Source: a virus
Virus record (IMG/VR): IMGVR_UViG_3300048008_000449
Span: 140,773-204,772 of that record
Reading direction: 5' to 3' (one strand)
Length of the DNA: 64,000 nucleotides
This document shows, in pieces, positions 42,825 to 50,562 of this stretch (its first letter is position 1; every line of letters starts with the position of its first letter). The notes under the pieces are model-generated. The model was not told the DNA's origin, searched no databases, and saw only the letters and a list, made by a program, of their open reading frames with translations. The translations under genes and the position numbers were made by a program.

Positions 42825-44179
42825 TGGCACAACAATATTTTTACGATAAACAAATTAGAAGATACATTCAACAGTTTATAAGACTGTTTAGTGGATTCAG
42901 TGTTGAAATGGGTAAAAACGAAGAAGACTTATCTGTATTTCAACAAGTTCCTGTACGTTATGGAGACATTAATAGAATGGCTGCACACATAACAAGAGAA
43001 AACAGTGAAAACATTATTAATACTGTTCCGTTTATAAGTTGTTACGTAACTTCATTAGATATGTTACCAGAAAGACGTACATATCAAGATCATGTTGATA
43101 AAGTTCAAGTATTTGAAAAGAAATACGATGACACAACTGGTGAATATATAAATGAAAGAGGAAATAGTTATACTGTTGAAAGACATGCACCTGTTCCTTA
43201 TATGTTACAAATGAATTGTGATATTTGGACTTCAAACACAGACCAAAAATTACAATTAATGGAACAAATACTAGTATTATTTAATCCTACACTAGACATA
43301 AGAACAAACAATAGTCCAATTGACTGGACTGCATTGAGTCATGTAGAATTAACTAATACAACATGGAGTACAAGAAGTGTGGGATCAAGCATAGATGATA
43401 TTATTGATGTTGCTACTTTAAGTTTTAATATACCAGTACATATTAATCCTCCAGCTAAAGTTAAACAGCAAAAATTAATTCATACAATTATAAGTGAACT
43501 GTATAACTTAGACGATACAAATTTAGATTTGTTTAGAGAAGAGCAATCCTTTGATAAACAAACGTTGCAATATACAATTGTAACATACGAAGATAGAAAA
43601 GTGAAATACGAAGATGGTAATTTACAATTATTAAACGCTAATGGGCAAAAACTTGATAACGATGGTTTAATACTAGACTGGTCTAAAGAGTTAAAACCTT
43701 TTGGTGAATTACGAACTGGAATAAGTCAATTAAGACTTAGAAAAAATACAGACGTAAGTGACAAATCAGATGATATAATTGGTAAACTTGATTTCCATCC
43801 TAGTGACTCAAATCTATTAACAGTTGACGTAGATCAGTCAACATTACCAACAAATACACTCACAGCCGTAAATGCTATTTTAGATCCAGTTAAAAATTAT
43901 CCTGGAGATGGAACAGTTCCAGCCGCATCATTAGGACAAAGATATATATTAATTAATGATGTACCTAGTAATCAATGGTTAAATGTTGTTGCCCACAGAT
44001 ATGATATTATTGAATATAATGGATCAACTTGGAATGTAAGTTTTGATTCTTCTACAAATACAGATACTCAATATGTAACTAACGTAGCAAGCAACGACCA
44101 GTTAGAATGGAACGGTAAAGAGTGGGTTAATAGCTATGAGGGAATTTACAATGCAGGATTCTGGAGACTCTATCTTTAA
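42824..44179 (+). CDS. 15: Tail sheath terminator gp15 with C-terminal extension
   Basis: Caps the tail tube/sheath and joins the tail to the neck. 451 residues (T4: 272). The N-terminus YFYDKQIRRYIQQFIRLFSG corresponds to YFYNSSFRRYATLMGDLFSN of T4 gp15; VPVRYGDINRM and MNCDIWTSNTDQKLQLMEQI, followed by LVLFNPTLDI, continue the match. About 170 extra residues follow, including fibre-like DIIEYNGSTWNVSF and QLEWNGKEWV segments. The ATG overlaps the gene 14 stop by one base. Confidence 0.85.
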   Translation: MAQQYFYDKQIRRYIQQFIRLFSGFSVEMGKNEEDLSVFQQVPVRYGDINRMAAHITRENSENIINTVPFISCYVTSLDMLPERRTYQDHVDKVQVFEKKYDDTTGEYINERGNSYTVERHAPVPYMLQMNCDIWTSNTDQKLQLMEQILVLFNPTLDIRTNNSPIDWTALSHVELTNTTWSTRSVGSSIDDIIDVATLSFNIPVHINPPAKVKQQKLIHTIISELYNLDDTNLDLFREEQSFDKQTLQYTIVTYEDRKVKYEDGNLQLLNANGQKLDNDGLILDWSKELKPFGELRTGISQLRLRKNTDVSDKSDDIIGKLDFHPSDSNLLTVDVDQSTLPTNTLTAVNAILDPVKNYPGDGTVPAASLGQRYILINDVPSNQWLNVVAHRYDIIEYNGSTWNVSFDSSTNTDTQYVTNVASNDQLEWNGKEWVNSYEGIYNAGFWRLYL

Positions 44180-44228
44180 TATCGACGACCCGTGTGACGA
44201 TGTAAGTCATTGGATAGGAAAAATATGA
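44151..44228 (+). CDS. 25-aa ORF bridging gene 15 and Nudix gene
   Basis: A short ORF in another frame: it starts inside the end of gene 15 behind a GAGGGA ribosome site (eight bases before the ATG) and its TGA overlaps the Nudix ATG as ATGA. Peptide rich in Asp, with one Cys and one Trp. Coupled spacing suggests translation, perhaps only to couple Nudix expression to gene 15. Confidence 0.4.
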   Translation: MQDSGDSIFNIDDPCDDVSHWIGKI

Positions 44229-44659
44229 TAATAGCAAGTGGTTGTTTATTTTTAAGCACAGACACAGGAAGAATAATGCTTCAACAACGAAGCGGTGAAG
44301 TTAATCACCCACGAACATGGGGTTTCTTTGGAGGCAAGGCTGAAAAAGGTGAAAGACCAACTGAAGCACTATTGCGTGAAATAGAAGAAGAGCTTGGATT
44401 AGTTCCAGATATAAAAAAAGTTATTCCTGTTAATAAATTTACTAGTCCTAATAAGAAATTTGTTTACCATACATTTTTAGTCACAGTTGAAGAGGAGTTT
44501 ATTCCTGTTCTTAATAACGAAAGTGATGGTTATTGCTGGATTAAAATTGGCAACTGGCCTAGACCGTTGCACCCTGGTGCAAAAATACAATGTAATTCAA
44601 AACAGTTTGTTAAAAAAATAAAAACAGTATACGAACAGTTTACTACATCGCTGGATTAA
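44225..44659 (+). CDS. Nudix hydrolase
   Basis: A 144-residue Nudix enzyme. The complete box G-x5-E-x7-R-E-U-x-E-E-x-G-U runs at residues 37-59 (GKAEKGE...REIEEELGL). Substrates could be nucleoside diphosphate derivatives such as modified or oxidised nucleotides, ADP-ribose, or capped ends; the sequence does not say. The ATG at 44225 is preferred over an upstream TTG at 44210. Its end overlaps the minus-strand sulfotransferase-like gene by 17 bases. Confidence 0.88.
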   Translation: MIIASGCLFLSTDTGRIMLQQRSGEVNHPRTWGFFGGKAEKGERPTEALLREIEEELGLVPDIKKVIPVNKFTSPNKKFVYHTFLVTVEEEFIPVLNNESDGYCWIKIGNWPRPLHPGAKIQCNSKQFVKKIKTVYEQFTTSLD

Positions 44660-45359
44660 TAATACCCATTTCTTTTCTACTGAATATATTATTTAAAAAT
44701 GAATTAAATACTTCTTCACTATCATATTGATGAATATCACTAAAATCTGGATCAATTTCATACATTTCAGAATTTGTTCTCATGCTATGTGAGAAACCCA
44801 ATGCAGTTGCAGTTTCTTTCCAACCATAATAACGTTTTAAATTAAAATTATTTTTTATTTCATTACATTCTATAGTAATTTGTTGTAGCATTCTTTCGTC
44901 ATTTTTATACCAAGTATATATTGGATATGTAATATCCCACCCACCTACATGTTTCCACCAATTAAAGCATTCTTGTGGTGTATCATAAAAAGACCAAAAC
45001 CTTGCTTTTGGAAATAGTTGTTTTAATAATGGCAAATGATAGCTAAACCAATGACTTTTAATAATTTTAGTTCCATAATTCCAATCAGTAAATGGTGCTT
45101 TAAATTCTTGTATTATTTCTTCTTTAGTTAATGTATCTAATATATCAAACTTATGTCCTACTGGATTATCAGGACCCCAATAAGCACCTCGATGCCATCC
45201 AACAACTTGTCCGTCAACTTTTTTTCTATATACAAAGTTATTCTTATTATCAGACAAATTAATATCTTTACATATAAGACTAAGCATACGAATTGCTCCA
45301 CTCCATCTAGATCCTGGAGCTCCTGTAACTATAATTAAATCTTCACCTTGATATTCCAT
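44643..45359 (-). CDS. Sulfotransferase-like protein
   Basis: A 238-residue protein. TGAPGSRWSG (12-21) at the N-terminus matches the 5'-phosphosulfate-binding loop of PAPS-dependent sulfotransferases, and SYHLPLLKQLFPKARFWSFY, then DTPQECFNWW, corresponds to the following Ser/Arg-type substrate helix region. Last gene of the surface-modification operon. The substrate would be sulfated sugars or lipids (inference). Converges on the Nudix gene. Confidence 0.65.
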   Translation of the reverse strand: MEYQGEDLIIVTGAPGSRWSGAIRMLSLICKDINLSDNKNNFVYRKKVDGQVVGWHRGAYWGPDNPVGHKFDILDTLTKEEIIQEFKAPFTDWNYGTKIIKSHWFSYHLPLLKQLFPKARFWSFYDTPQECFNWWKHVGGWDITYPIYTWYKNDERMLQQITIECNEIKNNFNLKRYYGWKETATALGFSHSMRTNSEMYEIDPDFSDIHQYDSEEVFNSFLNNIFSRKEMGIINPAM

Positions 45360-46168
45360 TAGTTTCCTTTATTAATTTCTTTTAAAATTTTGTTTGTAAG
45401 GTATTCATGTGTCTTAGGTCCTGGGTGTGTTTGGTCTCTTCCTAAATCTATCATTTCTTCTTTACTGTACTGTATTGATTTAATGTGTGTTGGTTCATAA
45501 TCATAAAACCAATGCTTTCTTCTTTCGTTTGGTTCTAATATATAATACTGTGCATTTGGAAATGATTGTAGTAACGCTAGTTCAAACATTTTAAATATTT
45601 TACCATTGCTTTGTTTAAAAGTTTCTCTAACAAGTTTTCTAACTTTTTCATCTTTTTCTTTTCTTAACCAAAATCGCATAAGCCAATTAGTATCATTAAC
45701 ACCCCAAAAATCAGTAAGTATAACATATTTTGGATTAAGTTTAAAATCAAATAGATTATCTGCCATATCAGTTAATGTATCAAAATCACTTATATTAAAA
45801 TGATTTAATGATAATTTTTTAGAAAGCAAATATGGTATACTCATTTCATATGGTATTCCAGTTCCTAATAATAAACTTCCGCCGGCAAATACTATACCAA
45901 CATCAGTTAAATCATCTGGACCTCTATATCCATATTTGTTCCATTTATAACTAAAGTCTAAATTAGTATCATTATCCCAATCAAGTTCTTGTATTGCATT
46001 AAAAGTAAAATGATCAGTTCCATTTTCTCCTACTTTGCATTTGTTTCCTGTATCATGCCGGCCATAATATTTTATTGTTTCATTTGGCAATCTTGGCTGT
46101 TTTTCAGCTTTTTCTTTTTGATTATAAAAGAACTTTGGATCTACCTCAGGAAAGTCGTTTTCTATCAT
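45359..46168 (-). CDS. SGNH-hydrolase-like (GDSL type) protein
   Basis: A 269-residue protein. VFAGGSLLLGTGIPY provides a G-G-S nucleophile elbow (about 96-98), ILTDFWGVNDTNWL a G-x-N-D block, and GRDQTHPGPKTH a D-x-x-H dyad, all in SGNH order. SGNH enzymes remove acetyl or acyl groups from sugars and lipids. Position between sulfotransferase- and oxygenase-like genes fits glycan decoration. Four-base and one-base overlaps with its neighbours. Confidence 0.6.
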   Translation of the reverse strand: MIENDFPEVDPKFFYNQKEKAEKQPRLPNETIKYYGRHDTGNKCKVGENGTDHFTFNAIQELDWDNDTNLDFSYKWNKYGYRGPDDLTDVGIVFAGGSLLLGTGIPYEMSIPYLLSKKLSLNHFNISDFDTLTDMADNLFDFKLNPKYVILTDFWGVNDTNWLMRFWLRKEKDEKVRKLVRETFKQSNGKIFKMFELALLQSFPNAQYYILEPNERRKHWFYDYEPTHIKSIQYSKEEMIDLGRDQTHPGPKTHEYLTNKILKEINKGN

Positions 46169-47118
46169 ACTTTAATAACTCTATTAGGATCTGGATTATC
46201 AATCATGTGTTGTACTTTATCATTAATGAATCCAGTAAATTGGAAAGTAACTCTTGGTGTATATCCAAAGTTAGCTGTTCCATGTGGCATATTACACCAA
46301 TCGTATGTTATACATTCGCCTGCTTTATACTGATGATAATATGTATTACCAAATTGCCATACATGTCCATAATCCCAATCTTGTAGCATAACTAAAAACC
46401 TTCTTAATTTTAAAGGATTTTTATCAGCGCCAGCTTTAGTCCATACTTCACGCCATCCTGGTCTTGCATATCTCATTTGTTGATCAATATGAATAGGAGT
46501 AACTTGTCCTAGTCTTTGAATATGTAATCTGGATTGATGAACATCTACTCCTAATGCATCTATCATTCTAAGTAGTATTGCATACTCTGGTGATTCATTA
46601 CGCTTTGCGAAATAGTTTTTTCCATCTTTATCAAATCTTGCTCTAACAACCATGTCATGATACATACTACTTACGTCTTCTTTACCAGAAGCAAGTAGAA
46701 CGTCTTGTATTTCTCCGTCATGTAAATCTTTATCTTGTTTACTTAGATTACGCTGTCTATAATTTCCTATAGTCATTTCTGTTGCAGTTTTTAGTGCATG
46801 CTGTACTGCTTCACTAAAATCTCCTTCAAATCTACAAGGTACTACAAATGTTTCTTCATGTGGATCAGCAAAAGTATCAAAGTGCCAATCGGCACGTAAT
46901 TTATTATGCTCCCATCTGCTTGGAACTCCATCTACTTTAAAAATGTTATCCATTTTGTCATGTTTTTCCATCTGTTCATTACTATACATTTCATCTTTAT
47001 ATGCTGAATCAATTTGGGTATTACCTTCTTGATGTTTATGTTCTGCTTTTTTAACTGCATCTACAAGGTCATCTATTTTATCGCCACTATAATAATTTTT
47101 ATCTGTTTTTTGTTTCAT
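46165..47118 (-). CDS. Fe(II)/2OG oxygenase-like protein
   Basis: A 317-residue protein with a Lys/Glu-rich N-terminus. The C-terminal domain has LGQVTPIHIDQQMRYA (H-x-D), VMLQDWDYGHVWQFG, CITYDWCNMPHGTANFGYTPR (distal His and Arg) and VTFQFTGF, the double-stranded beta-helix order. Related by pattern to the adjacent 192-aa oxygenase-like gene. Substrate unknown. Confidence 0.72.
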   Translation of the reverse strand: MKQKTDKNYYSGDKIDDLVDAVKKAEHKHQEGNTQIDSAYKDEMYSNEQMEKHDKMDNIFKVDGVPSRWEHNKLRADWHFDTFADPHEETFVVPCRFEGDFSEAVQHALKTATEMTIGNYRQRNLSKQDKDLHDGEIQDVLLASGKEDVSSMYHDMVVRARFDKDGKNYFAKRNESPEYAILLRMIDALGVDVHQSRLHIQRLGQVTPIHIDQQMRYARPGWREVWTKAGADKNPLKLRRFLVMLQDWDYGHVWQFGNTYYHQYKAGECITYDWCNMPHGTANFGYTPRVTFQFTGFINDKVQHMIDNPDPNRVIKV

Positions 47119-47119
47119 G

Positions 47120-47698
47120 TTAATGTTCTTTACAGTTTGGTAACATACTAATAATTGTCTTTAAGTTATTTTCAGTTAAAAACACACTCATCAATATATG
47201 ATATATGTCGTCTGACATAGCAAAGCTACCGTGTTGTTTTCTTGTATTTAATATATATGGAACACCAGGTTTAAAATCTATACGTTTGTTTTCGTATATA
47301 AAATTCCATTGACTAACATCTGTTTTATTTAATGGAATGAAAATTCTAATTTGTGGATTAAGTCTATATGCATCTCTATGCATACTAAAGAACGAACCTG
47401 CATTCATGTGTGCAGCTCTACATCTAGCTAAATTTTCCCATTTAGTAAAAAAATCAATAATTGATGGGCAATTGTGTGTATTAACATTTGGCTCTTGGTA
47501 TTCTGCATGTTTGCCTTTATGGTCAAGTGTTAAATCACCAACTGGTCCTGTTAAATTTACTCCACGTTTTCCGTTAGGTCCTTGTTCCCATTCTAATTGT
47601 TTAAGTTCGTTGATAGCTTCGTCTGAATTAAACTTATAATCTAATTCAAATATATCTCCGTAACTATTCAGTAGTGGTAGTAGATTTATATCTTTCAT
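47120..47698 (-). CDS. Fe(II)/2OG oxygenase-like protein
   Basis: A 192-residue protein of minimal size: FFSMHRDAYR (H-x-D), IRIFIPLNKTD, GVPYILNTRKQHGSFAM (distal His), then DIYHILMSV. The pattern is that of aspartyl/asparaginyl beta-hydroxylase-like dioxygenases. Overlaps the DUF6356-like gene upstream by 35 bases. Confidence 0.7.
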   Translation of the reverse strand: MKDINLLPLLNSYGDIFELDYKFNSDEAINELKQLEWEQGPNGKRGVNLTGPVGDLTLDHKGKHAEYQEPNVNTHNCPSIIDFFTKWENLARCRAAHMNAGSFFSMHRDAYRLNPQIRIFIPLNKTDVSQWNFIYENKRIDFKPGVPYILNTRKQHGSFAMSDDIYHILMSVFLTENNLKTIISMLPNCKEH

Positions 47699-47948
47699 TT
47701 TTTGGTTGCTTTCTTAATTCGTCCATATCTTTTATATGCTGAATACGCATAATTTGATGATACATTCTAATTACACCTTTAGGTGCATCTGCTTTCCATA
47801 AGAAAGGAAATATTCCGTGTGCAATACTTTTAAATGCAATTATAATAAGTGACCAGCTATTTTTAAAACTGTGCCATAAATGATACCAGTAACCCCATCC
47901 TGTTTCTACTTTAAGATGATGTACTGATTCCTTGAACCATTTTAGCAT
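47664..47948 (-). CDS. DUF6356-like small protein (copy 2)
   Basis: Ninety-four residues. VHHLKVETGWGYWYHLWHSF, then SLIIIAFKSIAHGIFPFLWKA, reproduces the DUF6356 layout (G-x-x-Y-x-x-H-x-x-x-(A/S)-F, hydrophobic helix, x-H-x-x-x-P). The first copy is at 3939-4139. Probably membrane-associated. Located in the glycan-modification operon between glycosyltransferase-like and oxygenase-like genes. Confidence 0.62.
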   Translation of the reverse strand: MLKWFKESVHHLKVETGWGYWYHLWHSFKNSWSLIIIAFKSIAHGIFPFLWKADAPKGVIRMYHQIMRIQHIKDMDELRKQPKNERYKSTTTTE

Positions 47949-47951
47949 TTA

Positions 47952-49049
47952 TCATTCCGTCACTTTCTTTTTCATACTTGCAACAAATTGTTCACGTAAC
48001 CATTCATAGTCATTAATTTTGTTAAGAGCATCAACATCTTTTGCATGTTCTTCGCCATACAATTTTCCTTCTAATGCACCTTTAATACAATAACGTCCAA
48101 ATCTTGCACCGTTGTCTAATGTACACCATGCTTCTAATCTGTCTACTGTATCTTTTCTAGGACTATCTGTTTGCTGAATTCCACTTGAAAGTTTTACACA
48201 TTCACGGAATGCACTACGCCATGTTCTATATGGATCTTTGTTAAATCTTGTGATGTTTGATACATCTGTAATTGGTTGATAAAAACTAACACCTGTTGTA
48301 AAGTCTGGAAGTATATGTCCTAACTCTAACAATTGTTCTCTTGGAAATAATTTTACACCTCCATATCCATATTCTAAATCATTAATAGGATTTTTAGCAC
48401 TCCACACATATGTTGTATTTTTACGTTTACTCATTGGTGGAATATAATCAAAACTAAAATGCGACATTACGTCTGCATCTGCGTCAACAATATATACCAT
48501 TTCTGATTTAGCTAATTCTGCAACTTTTCTGTGTGCATTACCAATGCCTTCAACATTCTTAACATGTTGTGCATCTTTAAATCTATTTCTTAGTTTTTGG
48601 AAATTTTCGTCTGCTTCAGCTTCATGGAAACTAATCATAAAAATATCAAATTCTGCTACATGATAACTTGAAACAATTTTATTTTGTACTGTAGTGTGTG
48701 ATACACCATTTGTTGGAACTAAATGAATATCTCCCCAACTAACTGGTCTGTTTGTTCTTTTAATTACTCTAGGAAATGTGTGTATTACAGATTTTGCAAT
48801 ACGATCGGTTGGTCTATATTGCCAAGGAAAGTTAGGATTAATTTCAGTTTCATCAAATACTACCCAAGCCATATCAGCTGTATCTTTGTATTGTGATGCT
48901 TCTTTTAGTAATTCTGTTTCTTCTGTAATTTTTGTAGCAGTTCTAATTATTGGATATGATTCGAACATAAATCTTTTTAGTCTATCCCAAGGCGTTACTA
49001 CATTTTGTCCTTGGAACTCTTTACCTTTGTTATTAATTAAATTAATCAT
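47952..49049 (-). CDS. Glycosyltransferase-like (GT-A) protein
   Basis: A 365-residue protein from the ATG at 49049, which overlaps the upstream stop by 8 bases; an earlier in-frame start at 49076 lies deep in the upstream gene and is rejected. NAHRKVAELAKSEMVYIVDADADV has the Ala-Lys-x-D/E...D-x-D order of GT-A glycosyltransferases, with a Trp/Tyr-rich acceptor side (YGYGGVKLFPREQL). Adjacent to a clear GT2 gene. Sugar and acceptor unknown. Confidence 0.65.
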   Translation of the reverse strand: MINLINNKGKEFQGQNVVTPWDRLKRFMFESYPIIRTATKITEETELLKEASQYKDTADMAWVVFDETEINPNFPWQYRPTDRIAKSVIHTFPRVIKRTNRPVSWGDIHLVPTNGVSHTTVQNKIVSSYHVAEFDIFMISFHEAEADENFQKLRNRFKDAQHVKNVEGIGNAHRKVAELAKSEMVYIVDADADVMSHFSFDYIPPMSKRKNTTYVWSAKNPINDLEYGYGGVKLFPREQLLELGHILPDFTTGVSFYQPITDVSNITRFNKDPYRTWRSAFRECVKLSSGIQQTDSPRKDTVDRLEAWCTLDNGARFGRYCIKGALEGKLYGEEHAKDVDALNKINDYEWLREQFVASMKKKVTE

Positions 49050-49692
49050 TGCAATCGCCTTTAACTGTAAATGCACGTGTTCCTATATGTGCAATTCTGT
49101 CACTTAATTCGTGACTAATATTTACTTCATATCCTGCATTATTTGCAAGGCTACAAAAGTATATATCTTCTCCTACAAGGCTAGTATATGTTTCATTATA
49201 TTCTATCTTATAGTGAGGTAGAGGAATATTTTCGTATACTTCTCTTCTTACTAACATCATTCCACTACCAACTGCCCAAACTTTTTCAATTCCTGTACCT
49301 GTTAATACTCTACTATCTAAGTTTGTTTTGCTTTTAAAAGCAACAGGCCTGTGTGGTGGTACTCTTGTTGCATAATTACCAGCAATAATATCTTTATTGG
49401 CTGCTAATAATATATTTAGCGTATCTACCGGAAACTGCATATCAGCATCTATCCACATAATATGTGTACAATTTGTTTCTAGTGCTTCAGTTACAAGTTG
49501 CTGACGTTGCATAGCTACTTCGCTTCCCATATTAAAATGTAAGCTAGTAGATAGTCCAGTCTCACCACACTTTTTTTGAAGCATGGCAAGGCTGTACGCA
49601 AAGACCGCGGTAACATTATCTCGCACAGGAACACATATTGCTACATTTGCGGTATTGTTATTTTTGTGAAAATAATTAGGTACGCTAACCAT
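49042..49692 (-). CDS. Family 2-like glycosyltransferase
   Basis: A 216-residue GT-A fold protein: NVAICVPVRDNVTAVFAYSL at the N-terminus, THIMWIDADMQFP with the D-x-D nucleotide-sugar motif (81-84), and VGSGMMLVRREVYENI and GEDIYFCSLANNAGYEV (acidic catalytic region). Phage GT2 enzymes decorate phage DNA, host surface or virion glycans. It is second in the operon from the 50118 promoter. Confidence 0.82.
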   Translation of the reverse strand: MVSVPNYFHKNNNTANVAICVPVRDNVTAVFAYSLAMLQKKCGETGLSTSLHFNMGSEVAMQRQQLVTEALETNCTHIMWIDADMQFPVDTLNILLAANKDIIAGNYATRVPPHRPVAFKSKTNLDSRVLTGTGIEKVWAVGSGMMLVRREVYENIPLPHYKIEYNETYTSLVGEDIYFCSLANNAGYEVNISHELSDRIAHIGTRAFTVKGDCND

Positions 49693-49695
49693 TAA

Positions 49696-50118
49696 TTATT
49701 TTTCAGAAGCAAGTTCTGTTTGAAGTTCTGCTTCTACTTGCTGTACTTCATAATTAAGTTGTTTAGCAATAGCTGTAGCTTGTTTAACACATGCGGCAAA
49801 TGCTTCATCTTCTAAAGCTACCATATAGTTCATATGTTCAGGCTGTACTTTACCAATTGTTAAAATATCAATAGCCGCTAATTTTGATAAACGTGCTACC
49901 CAATATTCTTCTTCAGACTCTTCAATATTTGCTAATAGTGCATCAATATCATGCTCAGCTGCAAAATCTTTGTGGATTGCTTCTAAAACTGGTAAGTCTG
50001 GATGTTGTTGTTCACGTGCTTGCATAAGCTCCGTGGTTAATACTTGTGCTTTACGTGACGCTGTTGGATGTGCGCCAAGCACGAACGTTTCGATCTCAAA
50101 TCGTGTTCTTATACTCAT
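49696..50118 (-). CDS. Early protein heading the glycan operon, unknown
   Basis: A 140-residue, all-helical, acidic protein (MSIRTRFEIETFVLGAHPTA..., EESEEEYWVARLSKLAAIDI). I recall similar sequences in T4-like marine phages, with no function. It has a sigma70-like promoter and AGGAG site and leads the operon of sugar- and oxygenase-type genes. Confidence 0.65.
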   Translation of the reverse strand: MSIRTRFEIETFVLGAHPTASRKAQVLTTELMQAREQQHPDLPVLEAIHKDFAAEHDIDALLANIEESEEEYWVARLSKLAAIDILTIGKVQPEHMNYMVALEDEAFAACVKQATAIAKQLNYEVQQVEAELQTELASEK

Positions 50119-50168
50119 TGTTTTCTCCTGTGTTGAGTTTACATTTTTTGTAAATATAATTAGTTACT

Positions 50169-50197
50169 ATTTTACAATAAAACGATGATGTTGTCAA
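50169..50197 (-). promoter_or_regulatory. Sigma70-like promoter of the surface-modification operon
   Basis: TTGACA (50192-50197), 17 bases, TAAAAT (50169-50174). It heads genes 50118 to 44643 without another promoter seen inside. A hairpin (50184-50217) overlaps the -35. Confidence 0.65.
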
Positions 50198-50217
50198 CAA
50201 GTAACAACACCATCATT
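50184..50217 (-). terminator. Imperfect hairpin overlapping an early promoter
   Basis: ATGATGGTGTTGT...ACAACATCAT, with a small bulge, followed by CGTTTTATT. It can terminate the late transcript of the 73-aa gene and also contains the -35 of the next early promoter. Confidence 0.45.
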
Positions 50218-50227
50218 AAATTAATTC

Positions 50228-50449
50228 TTATGGATGTGTTGGTTCGTCAGTTGTCGGATCTACTCCGGAACTCGTACCCCACGTGTTAGGGTTCTGCCAT
50301 CCGCCAAACGTAGCCGATAAACTAATGTTTGATGTTACTGATGGTGTAATAAACGCACCTAATTGACTTAGTGTTACTGTTCCACTTAGTCCAAAGTAGT
50401 TACGTACTTGTCCCATGCTGATTGCTGAACCTGTTGCTGGTAATGCCAT
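50228..50449 (-). CDS. Small fibre-associated structural protein (73 aa)
   Basis: Begins MALPATGSAISMGQVRNYFGLSG and has ATFGGWQNPNTW. The M-x-L-P-x-T/S-G...I-S-(M/F)-x-x-(V/I)-R-x-(Y/E)-(F/L)-G start is typical of small marine phage virion proteins attached to tail tips or fibres. Late promoter GATAAATAG and GGAG site upstream. Role inferred from family look and neighbourhood. Confidence 0.65.
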   Translation of the reverse strand: MALPATGSAISMGQVRNYFGLSGTVTLSQLGAFITPSVTSNISLSATFGGWQNPNTWGTSSGVDPTTDEPTHP

Positions 50450-50503
50450 TTGTTGACTCCTTGCTTATAATTAACGTTAATCACAAGCATATTGCTTGCT
50501 TAA

Positions 50504-50512
50504 CTATTTATC
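50504..50512 (-). promoter_or_regulatory. Late promoter (GATAAATAG)
   Basis: Minus-strand GATAAATAG. The leader to 50449 contains a CAAGCA-ATA-TGCTTG hairpin (50484-50498) and a TTAACGTTAA palindrome. Confidence 0.6.
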
Positions 50513-50562
50513 TATATGTCTCATAACATATAAGAGTATATTATTTTTTCTTTAATATAATA

